The translations under genes were made by a program, and so were the position numbers. 64,000 bases of DNA. Source: Roseospira visakhapatnamensis. Its GTDB lineage: Bacteria; Pseudomonadota; Alphaproteobacteria; Rhodospirillales; Rhodospirillaceae. This document shows positions 1 to 9,948 of the stretch, piece after piece. A model generated the notes under the pieces. It searched no databases. It was not told where the DNA came from and saw only the letters and a list, made by a program, of their open reading frames with translations. The stretch is from the NCBI RefSeq assembly GCF_014197915.1, contig NZ_JACIGK010000005.1, positions 110,788-174,787 of the forward strand, given 5' to 3'. Position 1 is the first letter of the stretch; every line of letters starts with the position of its first letter.

Positions 1-114
1 GCCCTGATGGCCGCCCGCGCCACGCCGGCCATCCCCGCGGGCCACGACCGGACGCGGGAGTCGCCGGAGGCCGCTCCACCCCCTCACCAGGAGGCGGGCG
101 GCAACCCGTCCTGA
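1..114 (+). CDS. C-terminal end of an unknown protein (5' end outside window)
   Basis: An open frame runs in from the left edge and stops at TGA 112-114, giving the last 37 residues of a protein. The tail is rich in Ala, Pro and Glu and shows no recognisable domain. Its third codon positions are almost all G or C, like the real genes of this window, which supports coding. The sequence becomes AT-rich directly after the stop, as expected for an intergenic region. Function cannot be judged. Confidence 0.45.
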   Translation, partial: ALMAARATPAIPAGHDRTRESPEAAPPPHQEAGGNPS

Positions 115-126
115 TTGCCGAAATTT

Positions 127-156
127 TAGACAAGTCATCATAGGTCGCCATTATAT
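127..156 (+). promoter_or_regulatory. candidate sigma-70-type promoter
   Basis: TAGACA (127-132) and TTATAT (151-156) are separated by 18 bases in the only AT-rich stretch upstream of the metalloprotease gene. The arrangement fits a housekeeping promoter for that gene. It is a two-hexamer match only and could be chance. Confidence 0.3.
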
Positions 157-300
157 TGCGCGTCCGTACCTATTGGCCTATATTGAAAGTCAGGGAGTCG
201 AGGGGTCGGCGTCGGGTCACGGCGGCCGGTCCCGCCAGAGGGTCTGTCGCCCATCCGGTCCACGGGGGATCGGGGCCACCATGGGGAGGAGCGCCACGCC

Positions 301-1659
301 ATGCTCATCGCCCCCCTTGATGTTCAGACCACCTATGTGGTGCGGGAACGCGGTCCAGCGGGAGTCAACCCGGCTTCGTTGCGGAGCGGGCGTGACCCTG
401 GTCAAGGTGACCTCGCCGCCGTGCGGCGGGCCGCCAGCGCGACTCTTTCTCAGACCACCGGCCGCGGCGTCGAGATCGCCGGGCGGTCGCCGTCCCTGTC
501 CACCGGAATCATCGGCACCCTGGGCGAGATCGGCGGCGCCAGCCTGAACCGGCTCGATCCCCTGACGGGTGAGCCGATCGAGGTGGATCCCCTCACCGGC
601 GAGCCCATGCCCGCCGACCCCCTGAGCGCGTTGTTGTCCGGTGACCAGGCCGGCGGCGGCGCCGGAACCGCGTCCGACACGGGCGACGGCGCGGGCGGCG
701 ACGGCGGAGCGACCGCCGTTGGCAGTCCCACCGACCTGACGCCCGAGGAACTGGCCGAGGTGCGGCGCCTGCAGGCCATCGACCGGCAGGTGCGCGCCCA
801 TGAGGCCGCGCACAAGGCCGCCGGGGCCGGCGTGACCGGGCCGGCCACCTTCACCTACGTGACCGGCCCGGACGGCCGCCAGTATGCGGTGGCCGGCGAG
901 GTCGCGATCACCGTCAACGCCTCGCCCGCCAACCCGGAGCAGGCCGTCGAGCAGCTTGAGCAGGTCAAGCGCGCGGCGCTCGCGCCCGCCGATCCCTCCC
1001 CCGCCGACCGGGCGGCGGCCGCCGCCGCCGACGCGGCCCTGACGCAGGCCGAGGCCGAGGTTCGCGTTCAGAACAGGGCCGAGGCCCGCGACCAGGCCCA
1101 GCGCCGTGCCGAACGCCAAGGCGCGGAGGCCGCGGCCGGACTGACGGAGAGCCCGCCGCCGCTGTTCGGCGCGCCCGAGACCTCGGTCCTGGGCGAGATC
1201 GTGAGCGCCGGCGCCGCCCAGGCGTTCGCCACCAACCCGGTGGCCACCGCCCCGGACGGTGGGCGCCCCGGCTCCAATGGTCCCGGTTCAGGTGACCGTG
1301 GCGCCAATGGCCCAAACCCGAGTGGCGCCGATAGCGCAGGGGCCGTCGGGGGACCGACCACCGGCCGGGTGGCCCCGGCTGTTTCCGGCGATGCCGGCGC
1401 CGGCCGTGGGGACGCGGATGGGTCAGCCGGTGGGACGGTGGGGAGCACCGAGTCGCTCGGTGATGCGATTGCCAGCCTGACAGGCGGCGACGACGCACGT
1501 CGGGCCGTCGAGGACCCGGCGATCGCGGTTTCCTCCCCCTTCGCCGCCGCCGCGGCCGCCTATGGTCAGGCCGGCAGCCTGATCGGGGGAGCCCCGACAC
1601 CGTTCGGCGACCCGGCCGGCGTGATCGAACCCCGCACGGTCTTCAGCCTGGTGGCATGA
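301..1659 (+). CDS. SprA-related (CJM1_0395-type) putative zinc metalloprotease
   Basis: The 452-residue protein has a long low-complexity N-terminal part, a conserved centre and an Ala/Gly-rich tail. The centre carries HEAAH (about 167-171), a zincin-type zinc motif, in the context typical of the SprA-related family (helix ending in RAHEAAHKAAG, then a YVTGPDGRQYAVAGEV-type strand). Before it lies a tandem motif, DPLTGEP, at about 86-92 and 96-102. No signal peptide or membrane segment is visible. The family is annotated as putative metalloproteases without a known substrate. The ATG at 301 is preceded by GGGGAGGA. The 3' end overlaps the convergent downstream gene by 17 bases. Confidence 0.75.
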   Translation: MLIAPLDVQTTYVVRERGPAGVNPASLRSGRDPGQGDLAAVRRAASATLSQTTGRGVEIAGRSPSLSTGIIGTLGEIGGASLNRLDPLTGEPIEVDPLTGEPMPADPLSALLSGDQAGGGAGTASDTGDGAGGDGGATAVGSPTDLTPEELAEVRRLQAIDRQVRAHEAAHKAAGAGVTGPATFTYVTGPDGRQYAVAGEVAITVNASPANPEQAVEQLEQVKRAALAPADPSPADRAAAAAADAALTQAEAEVRVQNRAEARDQAQRRAERQGAEAAAGLTESPPPLFGAPETSVLGEIVSAGAAQAFATNPVATAPDGGRPGSNGPGSGDRGANGPNPSGADSAGAVGGPTTGRVAPAVSGDAGAGRGDADGSAGGTVGSTESLGDAIASLTGGDDARRAVEDPAIAVSSPFAAAAAAYGQAGSLIGGAPTPFGDPAGVIEPRTVFSLVA

Positions 1660-2449
1660 CGACGCGCGCCGGCCATGCCGGAGCCTGGTCGGGATTGGGG
1701 TCAGGGTCGGGGTTGGAGTCAGGGTTGCTGTTGGGGGTGAGGTCGGGATCCTGGTCTTGACGCGGGCCCGGGGTTCGGCGCGCCACGATCTCCTGGTTGA
1801 TGATCGCCAGCAGGTCGTCCGTGTCGGTGCCGAACCGCAGCGTGATCGGCACGTTGAACACCAGCGCGTCAGGCTCCGACAGCACGGCGGCCCGCATGGT
1901 TTCCAGGGTCGTGGTCAGGCTGCGGTGCAGGCCCATCCCGGCATCGGTGGCCACCAGCCCGGCGCGCAAGCCCCACTCCAGCACGCCGCGCTTGCGGCTT
2001 CGGGAGGACGCGACGGCCATGCGGAGCAGCAGGCGCCCGAGCCCGTCCGCGCGTGCCTGGTGATGGCTGGCGTTGCGCAGCACGAACAGCAGGTCCTTGG
2101 CGGACCAGACCTTCAGCGGCACGGTGTTGATCCACACCGGCCCGATGTCCTCCCACGGCAGCACGAGCCCCAGGTGCGCCATGTACAGGCCCTGGTCCGA
2201 AATCTCGAACACGCCGCGCCGGCCGCTCCGCGCCAGGGCGACGATCAGGATCGCGCAGCAGGTGCCGAAGAACAGCAGACCGAACAGCCCGATGAGCTGT
2301 TCCAACGCCGTGCCCTCGTTGAGCATCAGCGCACACCCCAGCAGCAGGAAGCTCCCGCCGCCCCAAAGGGCCCAATGAAACTTGGCCCCGGGGAAAAAGC
2401 GGATCGGCTGCCGCAACCCCTGGGTCCGGTACTGCTCCATGGCTGTCAT
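1643..2449 (-). CDS. small membrane protein, STM3941-like, unknown function
   Basis: The 268-residue protein has two hydrophobic segments near the N-terminus (about 24-43 and 51-73). A soluble region follows that begins with a GVFEISDQGLYMAHLG-type strand and LPWEDIG. This layout resembles STM3941-family membrane proteins with a PH-like cytosolic part; the match is by eye. The last 35 residues are an Asn/Pro/Asp repeat tail encoded by a degenerate tandem repeat. I chose the ATG at 2447-2449 because GGGGTGGGGG lies just upstream; a second ATG nine bases further in is equally possible. It is convergent with, and overlaps, the metalloprotease gene. Confidence 0.6.
   Translation of the reverse strand: MTAMEQYRTQGLRQPIRFFPGAKFHWALWGGGSFLLLGCALMLNEGTALEQLIGLFGLLFFGTCCAILIVALARSGRRGVFEISDQGLYMAHLGLVLPWEDIGPVWINTVPLKVWSAKDLLFVLRNASHHQARADGLGRLLLRMAVASSRSRKRGVLEWGLRAGLVATDAGMGLHRSLTTTLETMRAAVLSEPDALVFNVPITLRFGTDTDDLLAIINQEIVARRTPGPRQDQDPDLTPNSNPDSNPDPDPNPDQAPAWPARVVMPPG
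1687..1757. repeat. degenerate GGTCGGGxTT-type tandem repeat
   Basis: Short units related to GGTCGGG and GGTCAGGGTT follow one another for about 70 bases. On the minus strand they encode the Asn-Pro-Asp-rich tail of the membrane protein. Such tracts are prone to length change by slippage. Confidence 0.55.
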
Positions 2450-2536
2450 GAGAGGCCCCCACCCCGTCCGTATCCGACCCGAAGTGGAGCAGACCTTTCC
2501 GGTCAAGAAAAGTCCGAAAAGACAGGGGACTTGAGC

Positions 2537-2953
2537 CTATACCGAGAAGCTCTCCCCGCAACCGCACCGACTGGTCTCGTTCGGATTGCGAAAGACGAAA
2601 CCGCTGTGCATGCGGGTTTCCTCGTAATCCATCTCGGTGCCCAGCAGGAACATGATGGCCATCGGATCGATGAACACCTTGACGCCCTTGGTCTCCACCA
2701 CGTCCTCGAAGGGACGCTGTTCCTCGACGTAGTCGACCTGGTAGCGCATGCCGGAACAGCCGGACTTCTTGACACCGATGCGCACACCGACCACCGGCCG
2801 GCCGGCCTGATCCAGCAACGCGCGCACGCGCGCGGCGGCCGCCTCGGTCACGGTCAGCGGCGGCGGCCGGGCGTCATCGGGCCTGACGGTTTCGGTCCCC
2901 GCCGCTTCGGTCCCCGTTGCGATCTCGGTGTCGGTCCCCTGCGCGTCAACCAT
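2537..2953 (-). CDS. sufA: SufA/ErpA-type A-type iron-sulfur carrier
   Basis: This 138-residue HesB/IscA-family protein would carry nascent Fe-S clusters from SufBCD to apo-proteins. The three conserved cysteines are present: C66 in KKSGCSGM and C130/C132 in the C-terminal CGCGESF motif. About 30 extra residues precede the family core. The start is the ATG at 2951-2953, preceded by CCAGGAGC. It is the last gene of the minus-strand SUF operon, 163 bases beyond the DUF59 gene, with short palindromes in that gap. Confidence 0.9.
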   Translation of the reverse strand: MVDAQGTDTEIATGTEAAGTETVRPDDARPPPLTVTEAAAARVRALLDQAGRPVVGVRIGVKKSGCSGMRYQVDYVEEQRPFEDVVETKGVKVFIDPMAIMFLLGTEMDYEETRMHSGFVFRNPNETSRCGCGESFSV

Positions 2954-2968
2954 GCTCCTGGCCTTTCC

Positions 2969-2991
2969 TGCAAGGCTTTGCAGACGTCTGC
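2969..2991. repeat. overlapping inverted repeats in the sufA leader
   Basis: TGCAA-N4-TTGCA (2969-2982) overlaps the perfect 12-base palindrome GCAGACGTCTGC (2980-2991). Both lie 16-38 bases upstream of the sufA start, next to its ribosome-binding site. They could be a protein site or an RNA hairpin that tunes sufA translation. Nothing in the sequence decides between these. Confidence 0.4.
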
Positions 2992-3116
2992 GAGCCCCGG
3001 CCCGCCCCCCTCCCGACCTCTCCCACGAAGGGAGGCGGGGTCCGGTCGGCCCTATCCCACGATACCGCGCGTCCGCGAAAAGCCACGCCGTTCGTCCACG
3101 GCGATCGTAGCGTCTG

Positions 3117-3515
3117 TCAGTACATATCCAGTTCAACCTTGGCGACCTCGGACATGTTGGCCGGTGTCCACGGCGGGTCCCAGGTCAGGGTGACGGCGAC
3201 CTCGCCGACGCCGTCCACGGCGGCCACCGCCTCGGCCACCTGGCCCGGCAGTTCGCCGGCCACCGGACAGGCCGGCGCGGTCAGGGTCATGACGATGTCC
3301 CAGTCGCCGCGACCGCGCGGCTCGACCTCGTAGATCAGGCCCAGGTCGTAGATGTTGACCGGGATTTCCGGGTCGTGGACCGAGCGCAGGGCCTCGACCA
3401 CGGCATCCTCGCCCACCGGCTCGGCCCCGTTGGTCAACGGGCTCCCGGCGTTGGCGGTGAAGCCCTCCTCGGGCGGCGGATCCATGGACGCGGGCATGGA
3501 GTAGGGCGGCATCAT
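3117..3515 (-). CDS. SUF-associated MIP18/DUF59 protein (SufT-like)
   Basis: The 132-residue protein belongs to the MIP18 (DUF59) family, whose SUF-linked members help mature Fe-S proteins. Visible hallmarks are DPEIPVNIYDLGLIYEV (about 48-64), the conserved cysteine C83 in TAPACPVAGELP, and DPPWTPANMS (about 113-122). About 35 residues of low complexity precede the domain. It lies 48 bases after sufS. Two adjacent ATG codons (3515 and 3512) could both serve as start; AGGGAAA lies upstream. Confidence 0.88.
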   Translation of the reverse strand: MMPPYSMPASMDPPPEEGFTANAGSPLTNGAEPVGEDAVVEALRSVHDPEIPVNIYDLGLIYEVEPRGRGDWDIVMTLTAPACPVAGELPGQVAEAVAAVDGVGEVAVTLTWDPPWTPANMSEVAKVELDMY

Positions 3516-3563
3516 GGCGTCTGTTTCCCTTGATGACGGTTGTGTGTCTGATCCGTGCGGCCC

Positions 3564-4823
3564 TCAGGCCAGAATGGTCCGCGCCCGCTCCAGGGCGCCC
3601 ACCAGCGCGTCCACGTCGGCGCGCGTGCTGTACAGACCGAACGAGGCGCGAATGGTACCGGTCACCCCCAGCCGCGCCATCAGCGGCTGGGCACAGTGGT
3701 GCCCGGCCCGCAGGCACAGGCCGGAGCGGTCCAGAAGGGTGGCCAGATCGTGCGGATGGGCGCCCGTCAGGCTGAAGGAGACCACCGCCGCCTTGTGGGG
3801 CGCGGTGCCATGGATCGTCAGGCCCTCCACCGACGCCAGCCGCTGCATGGCGTAGCGCAGCAGGTCGGCCTCGTGGGCGGCGATGGCCTCCATGCCGTGG
3901 CCCCGGACATAGTCGATGGCCGCCGCCAGGCCAACGGCCTCGACGATGGGCGGCGTGCCGGCCTCGAAGCGCGCCGGCGGCGGGGCGAAGGTGGTCGTCT
4001 CGAAGGTCACCGACTCGATCATGTCGCCGCCGCCCTTCCAGGGCGGCATGCTCTCCAGCAGGTCCAGGCGGCCGTACAGCACGCCGATGCCCGTGGGGCC
4101 GTACAGCTTGTGGCCGGTGAAGGCGTAGAAGTCGCAGCCGATCGCCTGGACGTCCACGGCGCCGTGCACCACCGCCTGGCTGCCGTCCAGCAGCACCCGG
4201 GCACCCACCGCATGGGCGCGGCGGGTGATCTCGGCCACCGGCAGGATGGTCCCGAGCACGTTGGAGCAATGGGCCATGGCCACCAGCTTGACCCGCTCGT
4301 CCAGCAGGCGCGCGAAGCCGGCCATGTCGAGGGTGCCGTCGTCGGTGATCGGCGCCACCCGCAGTTCGAAGCCCTTTTCGTCGCGCAACATCTGCCAGGG
4401 GACGATGTTGGCGTGATGCTCCAGTTCGGAGATCAGCACCGCGTCGCCCGGCCCCAGGTGGGTCCGCCCCCAGGTCTGGGCCACCAGGTTGATGGCGTCG
4501 GTGGCGTTGGCGGTGAAGACGATTTCGCGCGGGTCGGCGGCGTTCAGGAACCCGCGCACGGTCTCGCGCGCGGCCTCGAAGCGGCTGGTGGCCTCCTCCG
4601 ACAGCCAGTAGGCCCCCCGATGCACGTTGGCGTAGCACTCGGTGTGGGCGCGCGCCATGGCGTCCAGCACCGCGCGCGGCTTCTGGGCCGAGGCGCCGGT
4701 GTCCAGGTAGACCAACGGCTTGCCGTGCATGGTCCGCGCCAGGATCGGGAAGTCCGCGCGCGCGGCCTCGGGATCGAAGACGGCGGCGGCGCGCGGCGCG
4801 GCGGTCAGGGTCGCGGTCACCAT
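3564..4823 (-). CDS. sufS: SufS-type cysteine desulfurase
   Basis: The 419-residue, PLP-dependent class V aminotransferase-fold enzyme converts cysteine to alanine and supplies persulfide sulfur to the SUF scaffold. The PLP lysine is K239 in FTGHKLYGPTG, the PLP-contacting Asp is D213 in LLDGSQAVVH, and the active-site cysteine is C377 in RAGHHCAQP. These match the SufS/CsdA (group II) type. The ATG at 4821-4823 lies 18 bases after sufD, so translation is probably coupled. No separate SufE gene is in the window, so the sulfur-relay partner must be encoded elsewhere. Confidence 0.95.
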   Translation of the reverse strand: MVTATLTAAPRAAAVFDPEAARADFPILARTMHGKPLVYLDTGASAQKPRAVLDAMARAHTECYANVHRGAYWLSEEATSRFEAARETVRGFLNAADPREIVFTANATDAINLVAQTWGRTHLGPGDAVLISELEHHANIVPWQMLRDEKGFELRVAPITDDGTLDMAGFARLLDERVKLVAMAHCSNVLGTILPVAEITRRAHAVGARVLLDGSQAVVHGAVDVQAIGCDFYAFTGHKLYGPTGIGVLYGRLDLLESMPPWKGGGDMIESVTFETTTFAPPPARFEAGTPPIVEAVGLAAAIDYVRGHGMEAIAAHEADLLRYAMQRLASVEGLTIHGTAPHKAAVVSFSLTGAHPHDLATLLDRSGLCLRAGHHCAQPLMARLGVTGTIRASFGLYSTRADVDALVGALERARTILA

Positions 4824-4841
4824 GAGTCGGGCCTCCCCATC

Positions 4842-6158
4842 TCAAGCCTGCCAGGTCACGGCGTGACGGCGCGCCTGCCAGGCCCGCACCGCGTCCAGGA
4901 AGGCGTCGCGCAAGGCGCCCTCGGGCACGGCCTCGACGACATCGTCCAGGAACGCCTCCACCAGCAGGGCGCGGGCGTCGGCCTCGGTGATACCCCGGGC
5001 CATCAGGTAGAACAACTGGTCGGCGTCCAGTTCGCCCACCGTGGCGCCGTGGCCGCATTTCACGTCGTCGGCGTAAATCTCCAGTTCCGGCTTGGTGTAG
5101 ACCTCGGCGTCGCGGGACAGCACCAGGGCCTTGTGCAACTGCCCGCCGTCGCTGCGCTGAGCGTCGCGCCGCACCAGGGTCTTGCCCTGGAACACGCCGC
5201 GCCCGCCGGCATCGACCACGCCCTTGAACACCTGGTCCGAGGTGGTGTCGGCGACCGCGTGGTCCACGCGCAGCGTCGTGTCCACATGCTGGGCCTCGCG
5301 CACGCCGTAGGCGCCGCGCAAGCGGGTCTCCGCCCCCGCGCCCGCCAGCCGCACACACCCCTCGTGGCGCACCAGCCGCCCGCCCAGGGTCAGCGTGAAG
5401 GCGTCGTACGCGGCCTCGGCCCCCACCGTCACGGTGGTCAGGCCCAGATCGACGGCCTCGGCCCCGCCGTTGGCCAGGCTCAGGTGACGCAGCCGCGCCC
5501 GCTCCCCCACCACCATGTCGGTGACCATGTTGGTCAGGGTCGGGGCCGCGCCGGGGGCCGTCACCCGGCTTTCCACCAGCGTGGCGTCGGCGCCCGCGCC
5601 CAGCACCACCAGATGGCGGGGATGGATGTGGCGCGCGTGGTCCGGGGCCTCGGTCACCGAGATCATGTGCAGCGGCCGGTCCAGGGCCACCCCGGGCGCC
5701 ACCAGCACCACCAGCCCATCGGCCATCAGCGCGGCGTTGAGCGCCCCCATGGGCGTGTCCGACAGGTCGGCGCCACGCCCCAGATACGGCGTCAGCAGGT
5801 CCGGTTCGGTCTCCAGCAGATGCGCCAGGCTGGCGACGCGCACCCCCACCGGCAGGGCGTCGGGCACGCCGACCGGCCGGCCATTGACCAGCGTGACGGT
5901 ATGCGCGTCGGGCAGGTCCAGCGCGCCGCGCCCCCCCCAGTCGGACAGGCCCAGGGTGCCGTCATCGCGGACATGGTCGATTTTCCGCAAGCCCGCCAGG
6001 CTGGTGTACTTCCACGCCTCCACCCGCACCGTGGGCAGGCCCTGGCCGCGATAGACCGAGAGCCCAGCCCGGCGCAGGTCGGCGAGCCATGCCGGCTCGT
6101 TCACGCCCAGGGTCACCTCGTCGGGGGCCAGTGGGATGAGGTCCAGTGTTTCGGTCAT
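4842..6158 (-). CDS. sufD: SufD, Fe-S cluster scaffold subunit
   Basis: This 438-residue SufB/SufD-family protein is the partner of SufB in the SufBC2D scaffold. The C-terminal beta-helix region contains the family motif YADDVKCGHGATVGELD and a following QLFYLMARGI segment, as in other SufD proteins. I set the start at the ATG at 6156-6158 because GGGAGGAGGA is correctly placed upstream; an in-frame start eight codons earlier lacks this. It sits 20 bases after sufC and 18 before sufS. Confidence 0.93.
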   Translation of the reverse strand: MTETLDLIPLAPDEVTLGVNEPAWLADLRRAGLSVYRGQGLPTVRVEAWKYTSLAGLRKIDHVRDDGTLGLSDWGGRGALDLPDAHTVTLVNGRPVGVPDALPVGVRVASLAHLLETEPDLLTPYLGRGADLSDTPMGALNAALMADGLVVLVAPGVALDRPLHMISVTEAPDHARHIHPRHLVVLGAGADATLVESRVTAPGAAPTLTNMVTDMVVGERARLRHLSLANGGAEAVDLGLTTVTVGAEAAYDAFTLTLGGRLVRHEGCVRLAGAGAETRLRGAYGVREAQHVDTTLRVDHAVADTTSDQVFKGVVDAGGRGVFQGKTLVRRDAQRSDGGQLHKALVLSRDAEVYTKPELEIYADDVKCGHGATVGELDADQLFYLMARGITEADARALLVEAFLDDVVEAVPEGALRDAFLDAVRAWQARRHAVTWQA

Positions 6159-6178
6159 GCCGCGTCCTCCTCCCGGGC

Positions 6179-6940
6179 TCACGCCGCCGCGCCGGCGAAC
6201 TGGGCGTAACCGTGGGCCTCCAGGTCAAGGGCCAGCGCCTTGTCGCCGCTCTTGACGATCCGGCCGTCCACCAGCACGTGCACCACGTCGGGCACGATGT
6301 AATCCAGCAGGCGCTGGTAGTGGGTGATCACCAGCATGCCCCGGTCCGGACCGCGCAACGCGTTGACGCCATCGGCCACGACCCGCAGCGCGTCGATATC
6401 CAGGCCCGAGTCGGTCTCGTCCAGCAGGCACAGGCGCGGCTCCAGCATGGCCATCTGCAACACCTCGGCGCGCTTCTTCTCGCCGCCCGAGAAGCCCACG
6501 TTGACCGGCCGCTTCAGCATGTCCTCGACCACGCCCAGCGCCTTGGCGTTGGCCTTCATGCGCTTGAGGAACTCCAGCGCCTCGATCTCCGGTTCGCCGG
6601 CGGCCTTGCGCCGGGCGTTGATGGCCGTCTTCAGGAAGGTCGCGGTGGCCACCCCGGGGATCTCCACCGGGTACTGGAAGGCCAGGAACACACCCGCGCG
6701 GGCGCGCGCGTCGGCGTCCAGGGCCAGCAGGTCCTGGCCGTCGTAGGTCACCGATCCGCCGGTGACCACGAACCCGGGCCGGCCGGCGATCACATTGGAC
6801 AGGGTGCTCTTGCCGGCACCGTTGGGGCCCATGACGGCATGGACCTCTCCGGGCCGGATGGTCAGGCTCACGCCCTTGAGGATGGGCTTGCCCCCGTCTT
6901 CCAGGGCGGCGTGCAGGTCGGTGATCTCCAGAAGGGCCAT
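6179..6940 (-). CDS. sufC: SufC, Fe-S assembly ATPase
   Basis: This 253-residue ABC-type ATPase drives conformational change of the SufB-SufD scaffold. It has a Walker A GPNGAGKST (about 38-46), the ABC signature FSGGEKKR (about 150-157) and a Walker B with LCLLDETDSGLD (about 170-181). It has no membrane domain, as expected for SufC. The start is the ATG at 6938-6940, beginning MALLEITDLHA. The 80-base gap to sufB is GC-rich and holds no gene. Confidence 0.96.
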   Translation of the reverse strand: MALLEITDLHAALEDGGKPILKGVSLTIRPGEVHAVMGPNGAGKSTLSNVIAGRPGFVVTGGSVTYDGQDLLALDADARARAGVFLAFQYPVEIPGVATATFLKTAINARRKAAGEPEIEALEFLKRMKANAKALGVVEDMLKRPVNVGFSGGEKKRAEVLQMAMLEPRLCLLDETDSGLDIDALRVVADGVNALRGPDRGMLVITHYQRLLDYIVPDVVHVLVDGRIVKSGDKALALDLEAHGYAQFAGAAA

Positions 6941-7020
6941 GGCTGAAATGTCCTGTCTTGATCGCGTCGGTCGTGCGGAGTTGGGGGGAGGCGTGGGAAC
7001 CGGGGCCGGCCCGGCAGGGA

Positions 7021-8475
<1,455 letters not shown>

Positions 8476-8565
8476 GGTCCAGTCCTCCGAATGCAGCCAG
8501 GGCCGTGTCCGGCCTGCGACAGGGCGGGTCATGCCCCACCCAGCCCGTGTCCTCGATATCAACCG

Positions 8566-9060
8566 TCACGCAAGCGCCGGACCAGAGTCGGCCGGCGCGG
8601 GGCGCCGGAACACCCCGCCCGGATCGGTCGCCGGCTGCGCCCTCCAGGACGCAGGGGCCGGCCGGGCCGCCATCTCGGCCAGGGTGATCCCGGTCAGGGC
8701 CTTGCGCACCGCCGTGTTGACGCGGTTCCAATGCCCGCTCATCGGGCAGAATCCCTCGCGCTCGCACGTGTCGTCGGCATCAAGCACGCAGGCCGTGAGG
8801 GCGATAGGGCCTTCCAGGGCCTCGATCATGTCGGCGACGGCGATGCTCTCGGCCGGTCGGGCCAGCACATATCCGCCGCTGGACCCCCGCGTGGAGCGCA
8901 CCAGCCCGGCGCGCACCAGGGCCTTCATGACCTTGGCCACCGTGGGCACGGGAACGCCGGTATCCGCGGCGATCTGATGCGCCGCCCGGACCTGGCCCGC
9001 GCGCGCCATGTCCAACAGAAGCACCACGGCATAGTCCGTCAGCTTGTTGATGCGAAACAT
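8566..9060 (-). CDS. Rrf2-family regulator of the SUF operon (SufR/IscR-like)
   Basis: This 164-residue Rrf2-family regulator has an N-terminal winged helix starting MFRINKLTDYAVVLL. Its three cysteines (C91, C99, C105) have the spacing expected of an Fe-S-binding sensor. Such proteins report cluster status and repress or activate suf genes. The ATG at 9058-9060 has GGGAGGGCGG upstream. As first gene of the operon it probably controls its own promoter; a palindrome 150 bases upstream is the operator candidate. Whether it senses a 2Fe-2S or 4Fe-4S cluster cannot be told here. Confidence 0.9.
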   Translation of the reverse strand: MFRINKLTDYAVVLLLDMARAGQVRAAHQIAADTGVPVPTVAKVMKALVRAGLVRSTRGSSGGYVLARPAESIAVADMIEALEGPIALTACVLDADDTCEREGFCPMSGHWNRVNTAVRKALTGITLAEMAARPAPASWRAQPATDPGGVFRRPAPADSGPALA

Positions 9061-9600
9061 CCGCCCTCCCGATCGGTGGACCACTGCGTCCCCATGGACT
9101 CCCCGGCGCCCCTTCCTGGACCCGCCCCGAAACGTCCCTGGCCAAACCGTCCTTGGCCCGGCGGCGCCTCCCCGCGCGGCGGGGGGGCCTCCCGGGGGGT
9201 CCCTGAAACGGGACCAATCCGGTCCCAATTGGATAATCAGCGTCGCGGAGGATTTCAAGGGGCTGGTGCGAGGCGAGGTCCGTCGCGCGGCGTCCTCACC
9301 GGCGGCTGTGGCCGATCGGCCATGGCGCGCCGTGCACGTGTCCCGGAACCGGAGTGAGGTCAAGTTTCCATTGCCAACACCGCCAGGGGTGCGGATAAAA
9401 ACGAAACGCTCGGCGCGCGGGGTTCACCCGGTTCGCCGACCAATCGTGCTTGCCCCCGGAGCTTGGGTTACCGCGACCCGGTATTCCTGGCCTGGCGCCG
9501 ACCCAATCCGATGCGTGCATTCCGTGACCATTATGGTCCCGTCCCACCGAACTCATCCACAGTCGATCCCGTCCACAGCCGATCCCGGGGAAACCGAGAC
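9061..9600. other. 540-base intergenic region between the SUF regulator and the DUF2934 gene
   Basis: The genes on either side point outward, so this region should carry at least two promoters. Apart from the palindrome at 9210-9232 I see no gene. Open frames on both strands here are short and have no family resemblance. Confidence 0.6.
9210..9232. promoter_or_regulatory. palindromic operator candidate upstream of the SUF regulator
   Basis: GGGACC-N5-GGTCCC (9210-9226) is a perfect inverted repeat, interlocked with CCAAT-N10-ATTGG (9213-9232). It lies 150-172 bases upstream of the rrf2 start. Position and dyad symmetry fit an Rrf2-family operator controlling the SUF operon. It does not match the classical E. 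coli IscR type 1 site, so assignment is inference. Confidence 0.4.
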
Positions 9601-9948
9601 ATGACCATGCAGAACGACCTGTTGGAGCGCATCCGGTCGCGCGCTTACGAACTCTGGCTGGAGGAAGGTCAACCCCTCGGCCGCGATGAAGACCACTGGG
9701 CCCGTGCCGAGGCCGAGGTTTTGGCCAACGAAGCCACGGCCGGGGCGGACAGCGCCGCGCCCAAGCCGAAAACGACCCGCCGTCGCACGACGAAGGCCGC
9801 CGACGCCACCGCCGAGGGGGACGACGCCGCCAAGCCCAAACGCACCCGGCGCACCACCAAGGCCAAGACCGAGGCGGATGCCGAAAGCGCCGACGCCACG
9901 GCAGCCAAGCCCAAGCGGACCGCGCGGCGCAAGAAGACCGAGGACTAA
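9601..9948 (+). CDS. DUF2934 domain protein with basic repeat tail
   Basis: The 115-residue protein starts with a DUF2934 domain: RIRSRAYELWLEEGQP and HWARAEAEV in the first 40 residues. The rest is a Lys/Arg/Thr/Ala-rich low-complexity tail with repeated KPKRT and RRTTK blocks, resembling histone-H1-like nucleic-acid-binding tails. DUF2934 has no established function. The start could be the ATG at 9601 or the ATG two codons later; no strong ribosome-binding site is visible. It stands alone upstream of the glycogen genes. Confidence 0.75.
   Translation: MTMQNDLLERIRSRAYELWLEEGQPLGRDEDHWARAEAEVLANEATAGADSAAPKPKTTRRRTTKAADATAEGDDAAKPKRTRRTTKAKTEADAESADATAAKPKRTARRKKTED

Noticed and set aside
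3133..6209. Very long open frames on both strands across the sufS-sufD region
   Set aside because: They are in other frames of clearly identified suf genes, are rich in Arg/Gly/His/Pro as expected of GC-rich shadow frames, and match no family.
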